64,000 nt of DNA from the NCBI RefSeq assembly GCF_000422965.1, contig NZ_AUHB01000006.1, positions 186,001-250,000 on the forward strand, given 5' to 3'. The position numbers and the translations under genes were made by a program. Positions 27,473-35,890 of the stretch are shown here, piece after piece; within the stretch, counting starts at the first letter, position 1, and each line of letters opens with the position of its first letter. The notes under the pieces were generated by a model, which worked only from the letters and a program-made list of their open reading frames with translations, ran no database searches and was not told where the DNA came from. Source of the stretch: Pleomorphomonas oryzae DSM 16300. Its GTDB lineage: Bacteria > Pseudomonadota > Alphaproteobacteria > Rhizobiales > Pleomorphomonadaceae.

Positions 27473-28789
27473 TTATAGGCTCTCGATACGGATCAGCGTC
27501 GGCTTCTCGGCGATATGACCCGCCGCCTCAATGTCCGCCAGCGCGGCGCGGATTTCCGTCTCACGCGTGGCGTAGGTGATCAGCACGACGGGCTGAGGCG
27601 CCCCGGAGTGGCCGGCGGTATCATCTTCGCCCCCGCGGCGGCGCTGAACAATGGATTCAAGCGAGATATCGCGGTCAGCCATGCTTTTGGCGATACCAGC
27701 GAAAGCACCCGGCCGATCGTAGACCGAAAGGCGCACGTAATAGCCACCCTTGTGAGCCTGGATCTCCGCTCTCTGGTAAAGCATGAGCTCGTTGACCGGC
27801 AGGCCGAACACCGGCGTCCTATGGCCGCGCGCCGCATCGACGATATCGGCGATCACCGATGAAGCCGTGGCGCTGCCACCTGCCCCCGGGCCGACCAACA
27901 CCACCTCTCCCAGCGCATCGCCGTCGAAGGCGACGGCGTTGAGCACGCCGGAGGTCTGAGCCACCACCGATTTCTTCGGCACCATAGCCGGGTTGACCCG
28001 CGCCTCGATGCCGCTGTCGGTGCGCCGGGCAACCCCTAGAAGCTTGATACGATAACCCAGCTCGTCAGCCGCCTTGATGTCGTCGAGCGAGATCGAGGTG
28101 ATGCCCTCGACGTAAATGGCGTCGGCGTCGATTTCGGTGCCGAAAGCCAAGCTCGTCAGGATGGCAAGCTTATGGGCCGTATCGAATCCGCCGACGTCAA
28201 AGGTCGGATCGGCCTCGGCGTAACCGAGCCGCTGCGCCTCGGCGAGGCAGGTTTCGAAGGACAGCTGTTCCTTCTCCATCCGAGTCAGGATGTAGTTGCA
28301 GGTGCCGTTCAGGATGCCGACGATGCCCGTTACGGTGTTGCCGGCAAGGCTTTCCTTCAGCGTCTTGATCACCGGAATGCCACCGGCCACCGCCGCTTCG
28401 AAGCCGATCGACACACCCGCCGCCTCGGCGAGCCGGGCGAGTTCAACGCCATGCCGGGCGAGCAACGCCTTGTTGGCGGTGATCACCGGCTTGCCGGCGG
28501 CAATCGCCGCCCGCACCACGGCCTCGGCGGCACCTGACGCGCCGCCGATCAGCTCGATCACCACGTCGACATTCGGATCGGCAACCATGGCCACCGGATC
28601 GTCATACCAGGCAAACCCGCTCACGTTGATGCCTCGATCGCGGTTGCGGTCACGCGCCGACACGGCCGTAATCGTCACCGGCCGCCCTGCCCTCAGCGTC
28701 AGCGAGCTGAGATTGGACTGAACGATGCGAACAACGGACGCGCCGACGGTCCCGAGACCGGCGATGCCGAGGCGAAGCGGTTTACCCAT
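27473..28789 (-). CDS. hom: Homoserine dehydrogenase
   Basis: The 438-residue enzyme reduces aspartate semialdehyde to homoserine on the way to threonine and methionine. LRLGIAGLGTVGASVV is the NAD(P) site. VITANKALLARHG, GIPVIKTLKESLAGN, GILNGTCNYILTRM and EADPTFDVGGFDTAHKLAIL are catalytic-domain motifs. A C-terminal ACT domain (about 350-438, YYVRLSVYDRPGAFAGIAKS) suggests threonine feedback. GGAAAG precedes the ATG. alaC lies 36 bases upstream on the same strand, so the pair is probably one transcript, a frequent order in alphaproteobacteria. Confidence 0.96.
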   Translation of the reverse strand: MGKPLRLGIAGLGTVGASVVRIVQSNLSSLTLRAGRPVTITAVSARDRNRDRGINVSGFAWYDDPVAMVADPNVDVVIELIGGASGAAEAVVRAAIAAGKPVITANKALLARHGVELARLAEAAGVSIGFEAAVAGGIPVIKTLKESLAGNTVTGIVGILNGTCNYILTRMEKEQLSFETCLAEAQRLGYAEADPTFDVGGFDTAHKLAILTSLAFGTEIDADAIYVEGITSISLDDIKAADELGYRIKLLGVARRTDSGIEARVNPAMVPKKSVVAQTSGVLNAVAFDGDALGEVVLVGPGAGGSATASSVIADIVDAARGHRTPVFGLPVNELMLYQRAEIQAHKGGYYVRLSVYDRPGAFAGIAKSMADRDISLESIVQRRRGGEDDTAGHSGAPQPVVLITYATRETEIRAALADIEAAGHIAEKPTLIRIESL

Positions 28790-28825
28790 GGTGCTTTCCG
28801 AAACTCTCTGTCTGCTAGCTTAACG

Positions 28826-30055
28826 TCAGCGGGGCTGACCAACCGGAGCGTAGTTATGCATGGTTTCGTCAGCCGTGTCGAAGAATCGACGAAGCCCACG
28901 CGCCGCCTGCCGAATACGCTGTTCGTTCTCCACGAGGGCGATACGGACGTAATCGTCGCCCTGTTCGCCGAAGCCGACGCCGGGAGCCACCGCCACTTCC
29001 GCCTTTTCGATCAGAAGCTTGGAAAACTCCAGACTGCCGAGCGACTTGAACCGCTCCGGCAGCGGCGCCCAGGCGAACATCGAAGCGCGCGGCACAGGGA
29101 TGTCCCAGCCGGCCCGGCCGAAGCTCTCCACCATGACATCGCGGCGGCGCTTGTAGGTCTGTCGCACCTCGTCGATATGAGCGTCGGCGTCCGGATCGTT
29201 GAGGGCTGCCGTCGCCGCTACCTGGATCGGAGTGAAGGCGCCGTAATCGAGGTAGGACTTGACGCGCGCCAGAGCGGCGATCAGCCGCTCGTTGCCCACC
29301 GCAAAGCCCATGCGCCAGCCGGCCATGGAGAAGGTCTTGGACATCGAGGTGAACTCGACGCAGACGTCCATGGCACCCGGAGCCTGCAGCACTGACGGCG
29401 GCGGAACGCCATCGAAGTAGATCTCGGAATAGGCGAGGTCGGAGAGCACGAACACCTCGTGCTTGCGGGCAAAAGCCACCACGTCCTTGTAGAAGTCCAG
29501 CTCGACCACCTCGGCCGTCGGGTTCGACGGATAGCAGAGGATCAGGGCGAGCGGCTTGGGAATGGAGTGGGTCACCGCTCGCTCCAAAGCATGGAAGAAC
29601 TCCGGCCCCGGCGTCACTGGCACAGAGCGGATGACACCGCCGACCATCAGAAAGCCGAAGGCGTGGATCGGGTAGGACGGATTGGGGCAGAGAATGACGT
29701 CGCCGGGCGCAGTGATCGCCTGCGCCATATTGGCGAAACCTTCCTTGGAGCCAAGCGTCGCCACGATCTGCGTGTCGGGGTTGAGCTTCACGCCGAAGCG
29801 CCGGGCATAATAGGCCGCCTGGGCTTTCCTAAGCCCCTGGATACCGCGCGAAGCGGAGTAGCCGTGCGTATCAGGCCGCTGCACCGTTTCGATCAGCTTG
29901 TCGACAACGTGACGCGCCGTGGGCAGATCGGGATTGCCCATGCCGAGGTCGACAATATCTGCGCCCGAAGCTCGCGCGGCAGCCTTGAGCCGGTTCACCT
30001 GCTCGAAGACATACGGCGGGAGGCGCTTGATCTTGTGGAACTCGTTGTTGCTCAT
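28826..30055 (-). CDS. alaC: PLP-dependent aminotransferase, AlaC type
   Basis: The 409-residue class I aminotransferase matches E. coli AlaC closely: FHKIKRLPPYVFEQVNRLKA, DLGMGNPDLPT, RPDTHGYSASRGIQGLRKA, ATLGSKEGFANM, CPNPSYPIHAFGF and the PLP lysine in SMSKTFSMAGWRMGFAVGN. It should make alanine from pyruvate and glutamate, though database entries sometimes call such proteins LL-diaminopimelate aminotransferase. GAGG precedes the ATG. It is the first gene of the alaC-hom unit. Confidence 0.92.
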   Translation of the reverse strand: MSNNEFHKIKRLPPYVFEQVNRLKAAARASGADIVDLGMGNPDLPTARHVVDKLIETVQRPDTHGYSASRGIQGLRKAQAAYYARRFGVKLNPDTQIVATLGSKEGFANMAQAITAPGDVILCPNPSYPIHAFGFLMVGGVIRSVPVTPGPEFFHALERAVTHSIPKPLALILCYPSNPTAEVVELDFYKDVVAFARKHEVFVLSDLAYSEIYFDGVPPPSVLQAPGAMDVCVEFTSMSKTFSMAGWRMGFAVGNERLIAALARVKSYLDYGAFTPIQVAATAALNDPDADAHIDEVRQTYKRRRDVMVESFGRAGWDIPVPRASMFAWAPLPERFKSLGSLEFSKLLIEKAEVAVAPGVGFGEQGDDYVRIALVENEQRIRQAARGLRRFFDTADETMHNYAPVGQPR

Positions 30056-30226
30056 GGGGTTGACCTCAGTGTGGTCGTTGTAGCCGGCGGTTCTCGCCCC
30101 GCGCCGACAGGCGGGTCTGTGCTTCTAGATCAATTCCGGGCGGAGGGGAAAGTGGCTTTTGGCCGGTCACCGACCGATCTCGCCAAAAAGCCGGAGCTGT
30201 TGCCGCCCTGCCCGGTCCCCGTCTAC

Positions 30227-30967
30227 TCAGCCAATCGTGGAGAGAGCCGGGAAATTTTCCAGAAGCCAGAACGACGCGCGCTGCATGCCGCCTGACAGGA
30301 ACAGCGCGCCGGTAATCACCAGCACGCCGCCCATAGCTCGCTCGACCAACGGAAAATGGCGGCGGAAACGGCGCATGAACAGCACAAAACGAGCCGCGAA
30401 AAGCGCGGCAATCAGGAAAGGAACACCCAATCCCAGGGAATAGACGGCAAGAAGCAGCGCGCCGTCACCCACGGTATCGCGACTGCCGGCCACCGACAGG
30501 ATAGTGGCAAGCACCGGACCGATGCAGGGCGTCCAGCCAAACGCAAAGGCAAGACCAAGCAGGAATGCCCCGCCCAAACCCGCCTTGACGCGGAAATCAT
30601 GGAAACGAGCTTCGCGATAGAACAACGCGACGCGGAACAGCCCTAGAAAATGCAGGCCCATCAATATGATGAACACACCGGCCAAGACGCCAAGAACCTC
30701 GGACCACTGCCTGAGAAGTTGACCGAATACCGACGCTGTGGCACCGAGCGTCACGAAAACGCAGGTAAAGCCCAGAACGAAGGAAAGAGCTACCTCTGCG
30801 GCACGCCGCTTGGCGGCCAGGCGACTCATCTCCTCGCCCGTCAGTTCCTCGATCGACGCACCGGTCAGAAAGCCGAGATAGGGCGGAACGAGCGGCAGCA
30901 CGCAGGGGCTCACGAAGGAGAGCAGTCCAGCGCCGAATGCCGCAATCAGGGTTACGTTCGCGTCCAT
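30227..30967 (-). CDS. ccdA: CcdA-type thiol:disulfide transmembrane transporter
   Basis: The 246-residue protein has six predicted helices. Both redox cysteines are present: SFVSPCVLPLVPPYLGFL in the first helix and FGWTPCIGPVLATIL in the fourth. CcdA passes electrons from cytoplasmic thioredoxin across the membrane to periplasmic thiol reductases used in cytochrome c maturation. The frame extends 17 codons upstream to 31018, but the ATG at 30967 directly precedes the first helix. No thioredoxin-like partner or ccm gene is adjacent. Confidence 0.9.
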   Translation of the reverse strand: MDANVTLIAAFGAGLLSFVSPCVLPLVPPYLGFLTGASIEELTGEEMSRLAAKRRAAEVALSFVLGFTCVFVTLGATASVFGQLLRQWSEVLGVLAGVFIILMGLHFLGLFRVALFYREARFHDFRVKAGLGGAFLLGLAFAFGWTPCIGPVLATILSVAGSRDTVGDGALLLAVYSLGLGVPFLIAALFAARFVLFMRRFRRHFPLVERAMGGVLVITGALFLSGGMQRASFWLLENFPALSTIG

Positions 30968-31475
30968 GTGGTCTCTACAAGGCGGGGCCACGACTGATAC
31001 TCGATTTCCTCGGGGCATGCGAGGCAGGTTTTCTTATCGGCCATCAATTCACCGCGAAGGCCTCTGGTGCCGTCCCCGCCGCTGAGCACAAGCTTCTCGG
31101 CACCTCAATGGCGCGGCTCCCTGCCAAGGTCGCCTGTGTCGGACGGGGTTCAAGACGACATCGGACGGGCAGAAAGTCGGCGACTTCCTATTGACTTGCA
31201 GCCTGCATGATTACGGAAAGTTCTACAGGTAGAAATCATATACCTTCGATTGAATTGAGGAATGTAATTCTCAACTACACATTTATGATCGTCAATTATG
31301 CCGTATCCTACTGGGGGAGAAAGGCGAAACGGAGTTGATTTTCTGCGCAAAGCAGCGCTTTTTCTACCTATGGCGACGAGAAATTACCGCATACTGGCGG
31401 GTTAACTCTTACCTAGCGTTCTTCGCATATATTGGTTGGCCAGGTTGCAGTGATTGTACTCGTTCGGGGGAGCGA
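30968..31475. other. Intergenic region between ccdA and the dctP-like gene
   Basis: The two genes are divergent. The right half (about 31195-31310) is clearly AT-rich for this genome and should contain the promoter of the dctP-like gene. An 85-codon plus-strand frame starting at 30937 has no family resemblance and overlaps the 5' end of ccdA; it was not called. Confidence 0.4.
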
Positions 31476-32513
31476 ATGATCAGGCTGTTGGCGATCGCCG
31501 GACTGGCAGTAAACGCCAGCCTCGCGACGTTTGCATTTGCAAACGACGCGACGACCATTCATGTCGCCAGCACCTTCCCGATGTCCATGCCGCTGTTCTC
31601 TGAGGCAACGGGTCGCCTGAGCGAACAGGTGGATAGCTTGACCAACGGCGAGGTCAAACTGGTGTTCCACGTTCCCGGCGACCTGGCCTCAGCTTCCGGT
31701 ACCATGGAAAAGGTCAGCAGCGGCGAGATTGCCGCCGCCTGGTCGACCGCCGGTCAATTGGCCAATCATGACAGTGCCTTCGAACTGCTGAGCTCGATCC
31801 CCTTTGGTCCCGGGACCGTTGAATACATGGCATGGCTATTCGAAGGCGGTGGACTTACCCTGTCGCGGGCTCTGTTTGCGAGCCACGGTATTTATAACGT
31901 GCCTTGCCTGGTGCTCCCACCCGAAGGGGCTGGCTGGTTTTCAAAGGAAATTCGCAGCGTCGATGACCTGAAAGGCCTGCGCGTACGTTTCTTCGGCCTT
32001 GGCGGGCGCGTATTGGCCCGGCTTGGCGCCCAGGTGGTCGAGAAGCCGCCCGGAGACATCATGGACGCCATCAAGAACGGCGAGATCGAAGCGGCAGAAT
32101 ATTCGCTTCCTTCCATGGACTTGACGCTCGGCCTTCAGAATGTGGCAAAATATTACTATTTTCCAGGCTGGCATCAGCCGTCCACGCTCTATGAGCTTTA
32201 CTTCGGTGATGCGACTTGGCGCAAACTGACATCCAAGCAGCAAGAAACCATCGAGACCGTCTGCGCGGCGGCCATGCGCGACGGCATCGGCGAGGCCGAG
32301 GCAATGCAGATGAATGCGCTTCAGGAGATCAAGAGACGCGGCATCAAGCTCCGTCGATGGTCGCCTGACCTCCTACTCACCTTCGAGGCCGCCTGGAGCG
32401 CAGTGGCCAGCGACGAGATGGGAACCAACCCGCGGTTCAAAGAGATTTATGAATCGTACGAGCAGTTTCATAATCGTTATGGGTTCTGGAAGCGATTCAG
32501 TTATCTTCACTGA
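31476..32513 (+). CDS. TRAP-type periplasmic solute-binding protein (DctP family), orphan
   Basis: The 345-residue product has a signal peptide (MIRLLAIAGLAVNASLATFAFA, cleavage about residue 22). The mature part matches DctP/TakP binding proteins: SVDDLKGLRVRFFGLGGRVL with the conserved carboxylate-binding Arg, PPGDIMDAIKNGEIEAAEYSL, and VAKYYYFPGWHQPSTLYELY, which resembles the keto-acid binders. GGGGGAG precedes the ATG at 31476. No DctQ or DctM membrane genes are nearby. Instead a GGDEF-EAL receptor gene begins 33 bases downstream, so this protein is probably a ligand sensor for that receptor rather than part of an importer (inference). Confidence 0.88.
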   Translation: MIRLLAIAGLAVNASLATFAFANDATTIHVASTFPMSMPLFSEATGRLSEQVDSLTNGEVKLVFHVPGDLASASGTMEKVSSGEIAAAWSTAGQLANHDSAFELLSSIPFGPGTVEYMAWLFEGGGLTLSRALFASHGIYNVPCLVLPPEGAGWFSKEIRSVDDLKGLRVRFFGLGGRVLARLGAQVVEKPPGDIMDAIKNGEIEAAEYSLPSMDLTLGLQNVAKYYYFPGWHQPSTLYELYFGDATWRKLTSKQQETIETVCAAAMRDGIGEAEAMQMNALQEIKRRGIKLRRWSPDLLLTFEAAWSAVASDEMGTNPRFKEIYESYEQFHNRYGFWKRFSYLH

Positions 32514-32546
32514 AGTAATCCGCACTCGAAAGGGGTAGCCGGGCTG

Positions 32547-35051
32547 ATGAGCTGGCACGATGACCTGACAGGCAGTGTGAGAGACACGAGCATCCGGACC
32601 AAGTTGTCGGGGGCGCTCGTCTTTATCCTATTGCTCGTCGCCGCCGTCAGTGTGCTGGGAGTCGCACAGGTCACTTCGGTCAACCGGGTTACCACCGAAA
32701 TTCGCGAAGTCAGGCTGCCGCAAGTCGAGTTGCTGGAAAAATTGCGTCGTCTTGCCCTGCAGCATCAACTCGTCGTCATGCGGCGCCTGCAAGTCATCGA
32801 CTATCGTAACCTTGCAGAGATCGATGCCAGCCTCAATGAAACGCGCCGGGAACTGAACGAGGCATCGGCCAGCTTCAAGGCGACGATCAGCTCACCAGAA
32901 GAACAGCGATTGTTCGCCATCTTCTCCAACGCGTGGGAAATCTATCTCGCCTCACTCAATCAGGTGAACGACGCCATCGAAAGCGGCGAATTGGAAGAGG
33001 CCACCCATTTCGCCAACGACACAACGCGTCTGCAGTACCAGGCGGCGGTGAGCGAGCTCGAGAATCTCATCACCTATGCCAAGGCTCAATCGGAGGATGC
33101 CGCCGCACGCGCCTCCAACGCCGTCGCACGCGCCATCACCCAGTCGCTGGTCTTTCTGGTGGTTGCCAGCCTGGCGGCTGTTGGGGCGATCGTTTGGGTC
33201 CAGCGTAATGTTTCCGACCCGCTTCGCAATATCTCCCACGCCATGCGGCGGCTGACGGTCGGCGACCACACAACGCCGATTCCCGAACCAACGCCGCGCC
33301 GTGACGAAATCGGCGTCCTGGTGCTCGCCCTTGCCGGTTATCGCGACGCTCTGATTCATAGCCGCGAATTCGCCTACAACGCCGAACGGGAATGGGAGCG
33401 CCTCCGGGCCGCCGTTGCCAACATGCCCGTCGGTCTGTCGATGTTTGACGCCACCGATCGGCTAATCATCTGCAACCGCATCTTTTGCGACATGTATGGC
33501 TTGGCGCCCGAAGACACGCTGCGCGGCCGGACCTGCCAGGAGATCTTCGCCGATGCCTCGCAACATGGCGGTATCTACGCGCCCATTGTGGAAGAGTTGG
33601 CTGATGCCCGTTCCGATATAGGTGGCACCGCCCATTTGGTCTACGAGACTGGCGACCGGCGCATTCTGGCGCTGGGCATTCAGAGCATTGCCGACGGTGG
33701 CTGGATCGCCATCCATGAAGACATCACCGCCCGTCGCCGCGTCGAGGAAAAGATTCGCCACATGGCGCGCCACGACGCGCTCACGGATCTCGGCAATCGC
33801 CTCCTGTTCCGCGACAGCCTTGAGGAAGCGCTCTCCGAGTTCAAGGACAAGGAGAGTGTTGCCGTTCTCTGCATCGATCTCGACCGATTCAAAAACGTCA
33901 ACGACACGCTCGGCCACCCGGTCGGCGACGCGCTTCTTCAGGCGGTTGCCGACCGCCTGAGGTCCTGCATCAGCCAGAACGACATCGCCGCCCGCTTTGG
34001 CGGCGATGAGTTCGCCATCATTCAGCTAGGGCCGGTTCAGCAGCCGGAAGCAGCCAGCGATCTCGCGCGCCGCATCGTCAGGATCGTCGGCGAGCCTTAC
34101 GAGATCGACGGCCAGCAGATCATCATCGGCGCCAGCGTCGGCATCGCCGTCGCTCCCGTCGATGGCAAGAATGCCGACATCCTGCTCAAGAACGCCGACA
34201 TGGCCCTCTACGCCGCCAAGGCCGACGGTCGCGGTGTCTATCGTTTCTTCCGCGACGAAATGAGTCTTCGCTCCCAGACCCGGCGCCTCCTGGAGTTGGA
34301 GCTGCGTCGAGCCTTGGTTTCCGGCGAGCTTTGCCTGCACTACCAGCCGATGTTCAACATGGAAAACCGGGACATCATCGGCTTCGAAGCGCTACTCCGC
34401 TGGAATCATCCGACACGCGGCATCGTGCCGCCCAATGACTTCATCTGGCTGGCCGAGGAAGTGGGGCTGATCGTTCCCATCGGCCAGTGGGTGATGGAGC
34501 AGGCCTGTCGCGACGCATCGAACTGGCCCGATTACATCACCATAGCGGTCAACGTCTCACCAGTTCAGTTCCGCGACAGAAACTTTGCCGATCAGGTCGT
34601 AGCTGCGCTGGCTGCCTCAGGCCTTGAAGCGCACCGGCTGGAAATCGAGATCACCGAGCGCGTGCTGATCGCCGACACTTCAATGACTCTGGCCATCTTG
34701 CAGCGTTTGCACGAGATCGGCATCCGCATCGCCATGGACGATTTTGGCACCGGCTATTCCAGCCTCGGCTACCTGCGCCAGTTCCACTTCGACCGGATCA
34801 AGATCGACCGCTCCTTCGTGGCCGATCTCGGCGAAGGCGATCAGGAATCGCTGGCCATCGTACGGGCCGTCGCCGGCCTGTCTTCCAGCCTCAACATCGC
34901 CACGACTGCCGAGGGGGTGGAGAGCGAGGAGCAATTCGAGCGGCTACGCGCCGAGGGCTGCGACACGGTACAGGGCTTCCTGCTGGGCGTGCCAGTGCCC
35001 CTGGAAGACGTTACGCGGATGTTTGAGGAAGGTGCCACCTCTGCGGCGTGA
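32547..35051 (+). CDS. 4HB-HAMP-PAS-GGDEF-EAL receptor (c-di-GMP turnover)
   Basis: The 834-residue membrane protein has a helix at about 20-42, a periplasmic four-helix-bundle-like domain (43-195), a second helix (about 196-215), HAMP (216-270), a PAS domain (about 285-400), GGDEF (410-570) and EAL (590-825). GGDEF (485-489) is intact. The position of the I-site reads SQND instead of RxxD, so product inhibition is probably lost. EAL is intact (Glu614 in FEALLRWNHP), as are NVSPVQF, EITERV, DDFGTGYSSLGYL and KIDRSF, so phosphodiesterase activity is plausible. It shares a likely operon with the upstream binding protein, which may dock on the periplasmic bundle (inference). Confidence 0.93.
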   Translation: MSWHDDLTGSVRDTSIRTKLSGALVFILLLVAAVSVLGVAQVTSVNRVTTEIREVRLPQVELLEKLRRLALQHQLVVMRRLQVIDYRNLAEIDASLNETRRELNEASASFKATISSPEEQRLFAIFSNAWEIYLASLNQVNDAIESGELEEATHFANDTTRLQYQAAVSELENLITYAKAQSEDAAARASNAVARAITQSLVFLVVASLAAVGAIVWVQRNVSDPLRNISHAMRRLTVGDHTTPIPEPTPRRDEIGVLVLALAGYRDALIHSREFAYNAEREWERLRAAVANMPVGLSMFDATDRLIICNRIFCDMYGLAPEDTLRGRTCQEIFADASQHGGIYAPIVEELADARSDIGGTAHLVYETGDRRILALGIQSIADGGWIAIHEDITARRRVEEKIRHMARHDALTDLGNRLLFRDSLEEALSEFKDKESVAVLCIDLDRFKNVNDTLGHPVGDALLQAVADRLRSCISQNDIAARFGGDEFAIIQLGPVQQPEAASDLARRIVRIVGEPYEIDGQQIIIGASVGIAVAPVDGKNADILLKNADMALYAAKADGRGVYRFFRDEMSLRSQTRRLLELELRRALVSGELCLHYQPMFNMENRDIIGFEALLRWNHPTRGIVPPNDFIWLAEEVGLIVPIGQWVMEQACRDASNWPDYITIAVNVSPVQFRDRNFADQVVAALAASGLEAHRLEIEITERVLIADTSMTLAILQRLHEIGIRIAMDDFGTGYSSLGYLRQFHFDRIKIDRSFVADLGEGDQESLAIVRAVAGLSSSLNIATTAEGVESEEQFERLRAEGCDTVQGFLLGVPVPLEDVTRMFEEGATSAA

Positions 35052-35151
35052 CGGCGCCTGTCGGAGCGAACTGGTCAACAGACAGCCTGAAAGACGACAC
35101 GTCCCCGCAAGCCTAGCCTCGCGGCCACCGGTCTCTGAGTTTGTCGGGAAA

Positions 35152-35227
35152 TGGTGGGCGGTGACGGTCTCGAACCGCCGACATCCAGTGTGTAAAACTG
35201 GCGCTCTACCAACTGAGCTAACCGCCC
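35152..35227 (-). tRNA. tRNA-Val (anticodon UAC)
   Basis: The 76-base cloverleaf reads GGGCGGTTAGCTCAGTTGGT at its 5' end, has an anticodon stem CCAGT/ACTGG with loop TTTACAC, a T arm GGCGG-TTCGAGA-CCGTC and acceptor end ACCGCCC. The discriminator A and CCA are encoded. Anticodon TAC decodes Val codons. Confidence 0.96.
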
Positions 35228-35324
35228 GACGCGATCGCCTGCAAGGCGAACGGCCCCCTGCTCTACCGACTTGGTCAGCCGATTGCAAGACCGTCAACCC
35301 GAACAACCCGCGGGCAGGCAATGG

Positions 35325-35362
35325 AGCAAAAAGGGCGCGACCGTTGCCGGCCGCGCCTTTCA
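35325..35362 (-). terminator. Terminator of hupB
   Basis: On the minus strand AAAGGCGCGG (from 35360) pairs with TCGCGCCCTTTTT (to 35327) around a GC-rich loop, ending in five T. It lies about 50 bases after the hupB stop. Confidence 0.75.
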
Positions 35363-35410
35363 AAATTTCCCTGGCCCAAGCCGTTTATACGGACGGACCG
35401 ATCCGGGAGG

Positions 35411-35686
35411 TCAGCCGTTGACCGCGTCCTTGAGGCCCTTGCCAACGCGGAACTTCGGCTGCTTGGAAGCAGCGATCTTGAGCGGCTCGCCCGTCTGCGG
35501 GTTGCGGCCCTCGGAGGCGGCGCGCTCGGTCACAACGAAATTGCCGAAGCCGACGATGCGAACTTCGTCGCCGACCTTCAGCGCCTCGGTAATCGTCGCG
35601 AAGACCGCGTCGACAGCAGCACCGGCCTGCGCCTTGTTGAGCGACGCCTTCTCGGCGACCTGCGTGACCAGATCGTTCTTGTTCAT
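35411..35686 (-). CDS. hupB: DNA-binding protein HU
   Basis: The 91-residue protein is a typical HU: MNKNDLVTQVAEKASLNKAQ forms the helical dimer part, VRIVGFGNFVVTERAASEGR and NPQTGEPLKIAASKQPKFRV form the DNA-binding arms with the NPQTG tip, and GKGLKDAVNG ends the protein. It bends and compacts DNA. The gene follows lon in the same direction after a strong lon terminator, as in many proteobacteria, so it is transcribed from its own promoter at about 35690-35820. Confidence 0.97.
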   Translation of the reverse strand: MNKNDLVTQVAEKASLNKAQAGAAVDAVFATITEALKVGDEVRIVGFGNFVVTERAASEGRNPQTGEPLKIAASKQPKFRVGKGLKDAVNG

Positions 35687-35825
35687 GTCGTGTCCCTTTG
35701 TCTGACTCTGTCGGTAGCGGACTTGCCATGTAGGAGTTAGCCCGTCACCCCGGCGGCACGTTTCCCGGATTTCCGGGGAAAATCAAGTGCGGAAAGACCG
35801 CTTATGCTCGATTTTTTGACCGGAG

Positions 35826-35860
35826 ACAAAAAAGACCCGGGCTTTGACGGCCCGAGTCCC
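35826..35860 (-). terminator. Terminator of lon
   Basis: On the minus strand GACTCGGGC (35858-35850) pairs with GCCCGGGTC (35842-35834, one G-T pair) and is followed by TTTTTT. It is a strong intrinsic terminator 32 bases beyond the lon stop. Confidence 0.88.
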
Positions 35861-35890
35861 GATTTTTATGGACAACTGGCTAAAGTTGCC

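Noticed and set aside
30937-31194. 85-codon plus-strand frame between ccdA and the dctP-like gene
   Set aside because: It overlaps the ccdA 5' end, has no start signal and no recognisable sequence pattern.
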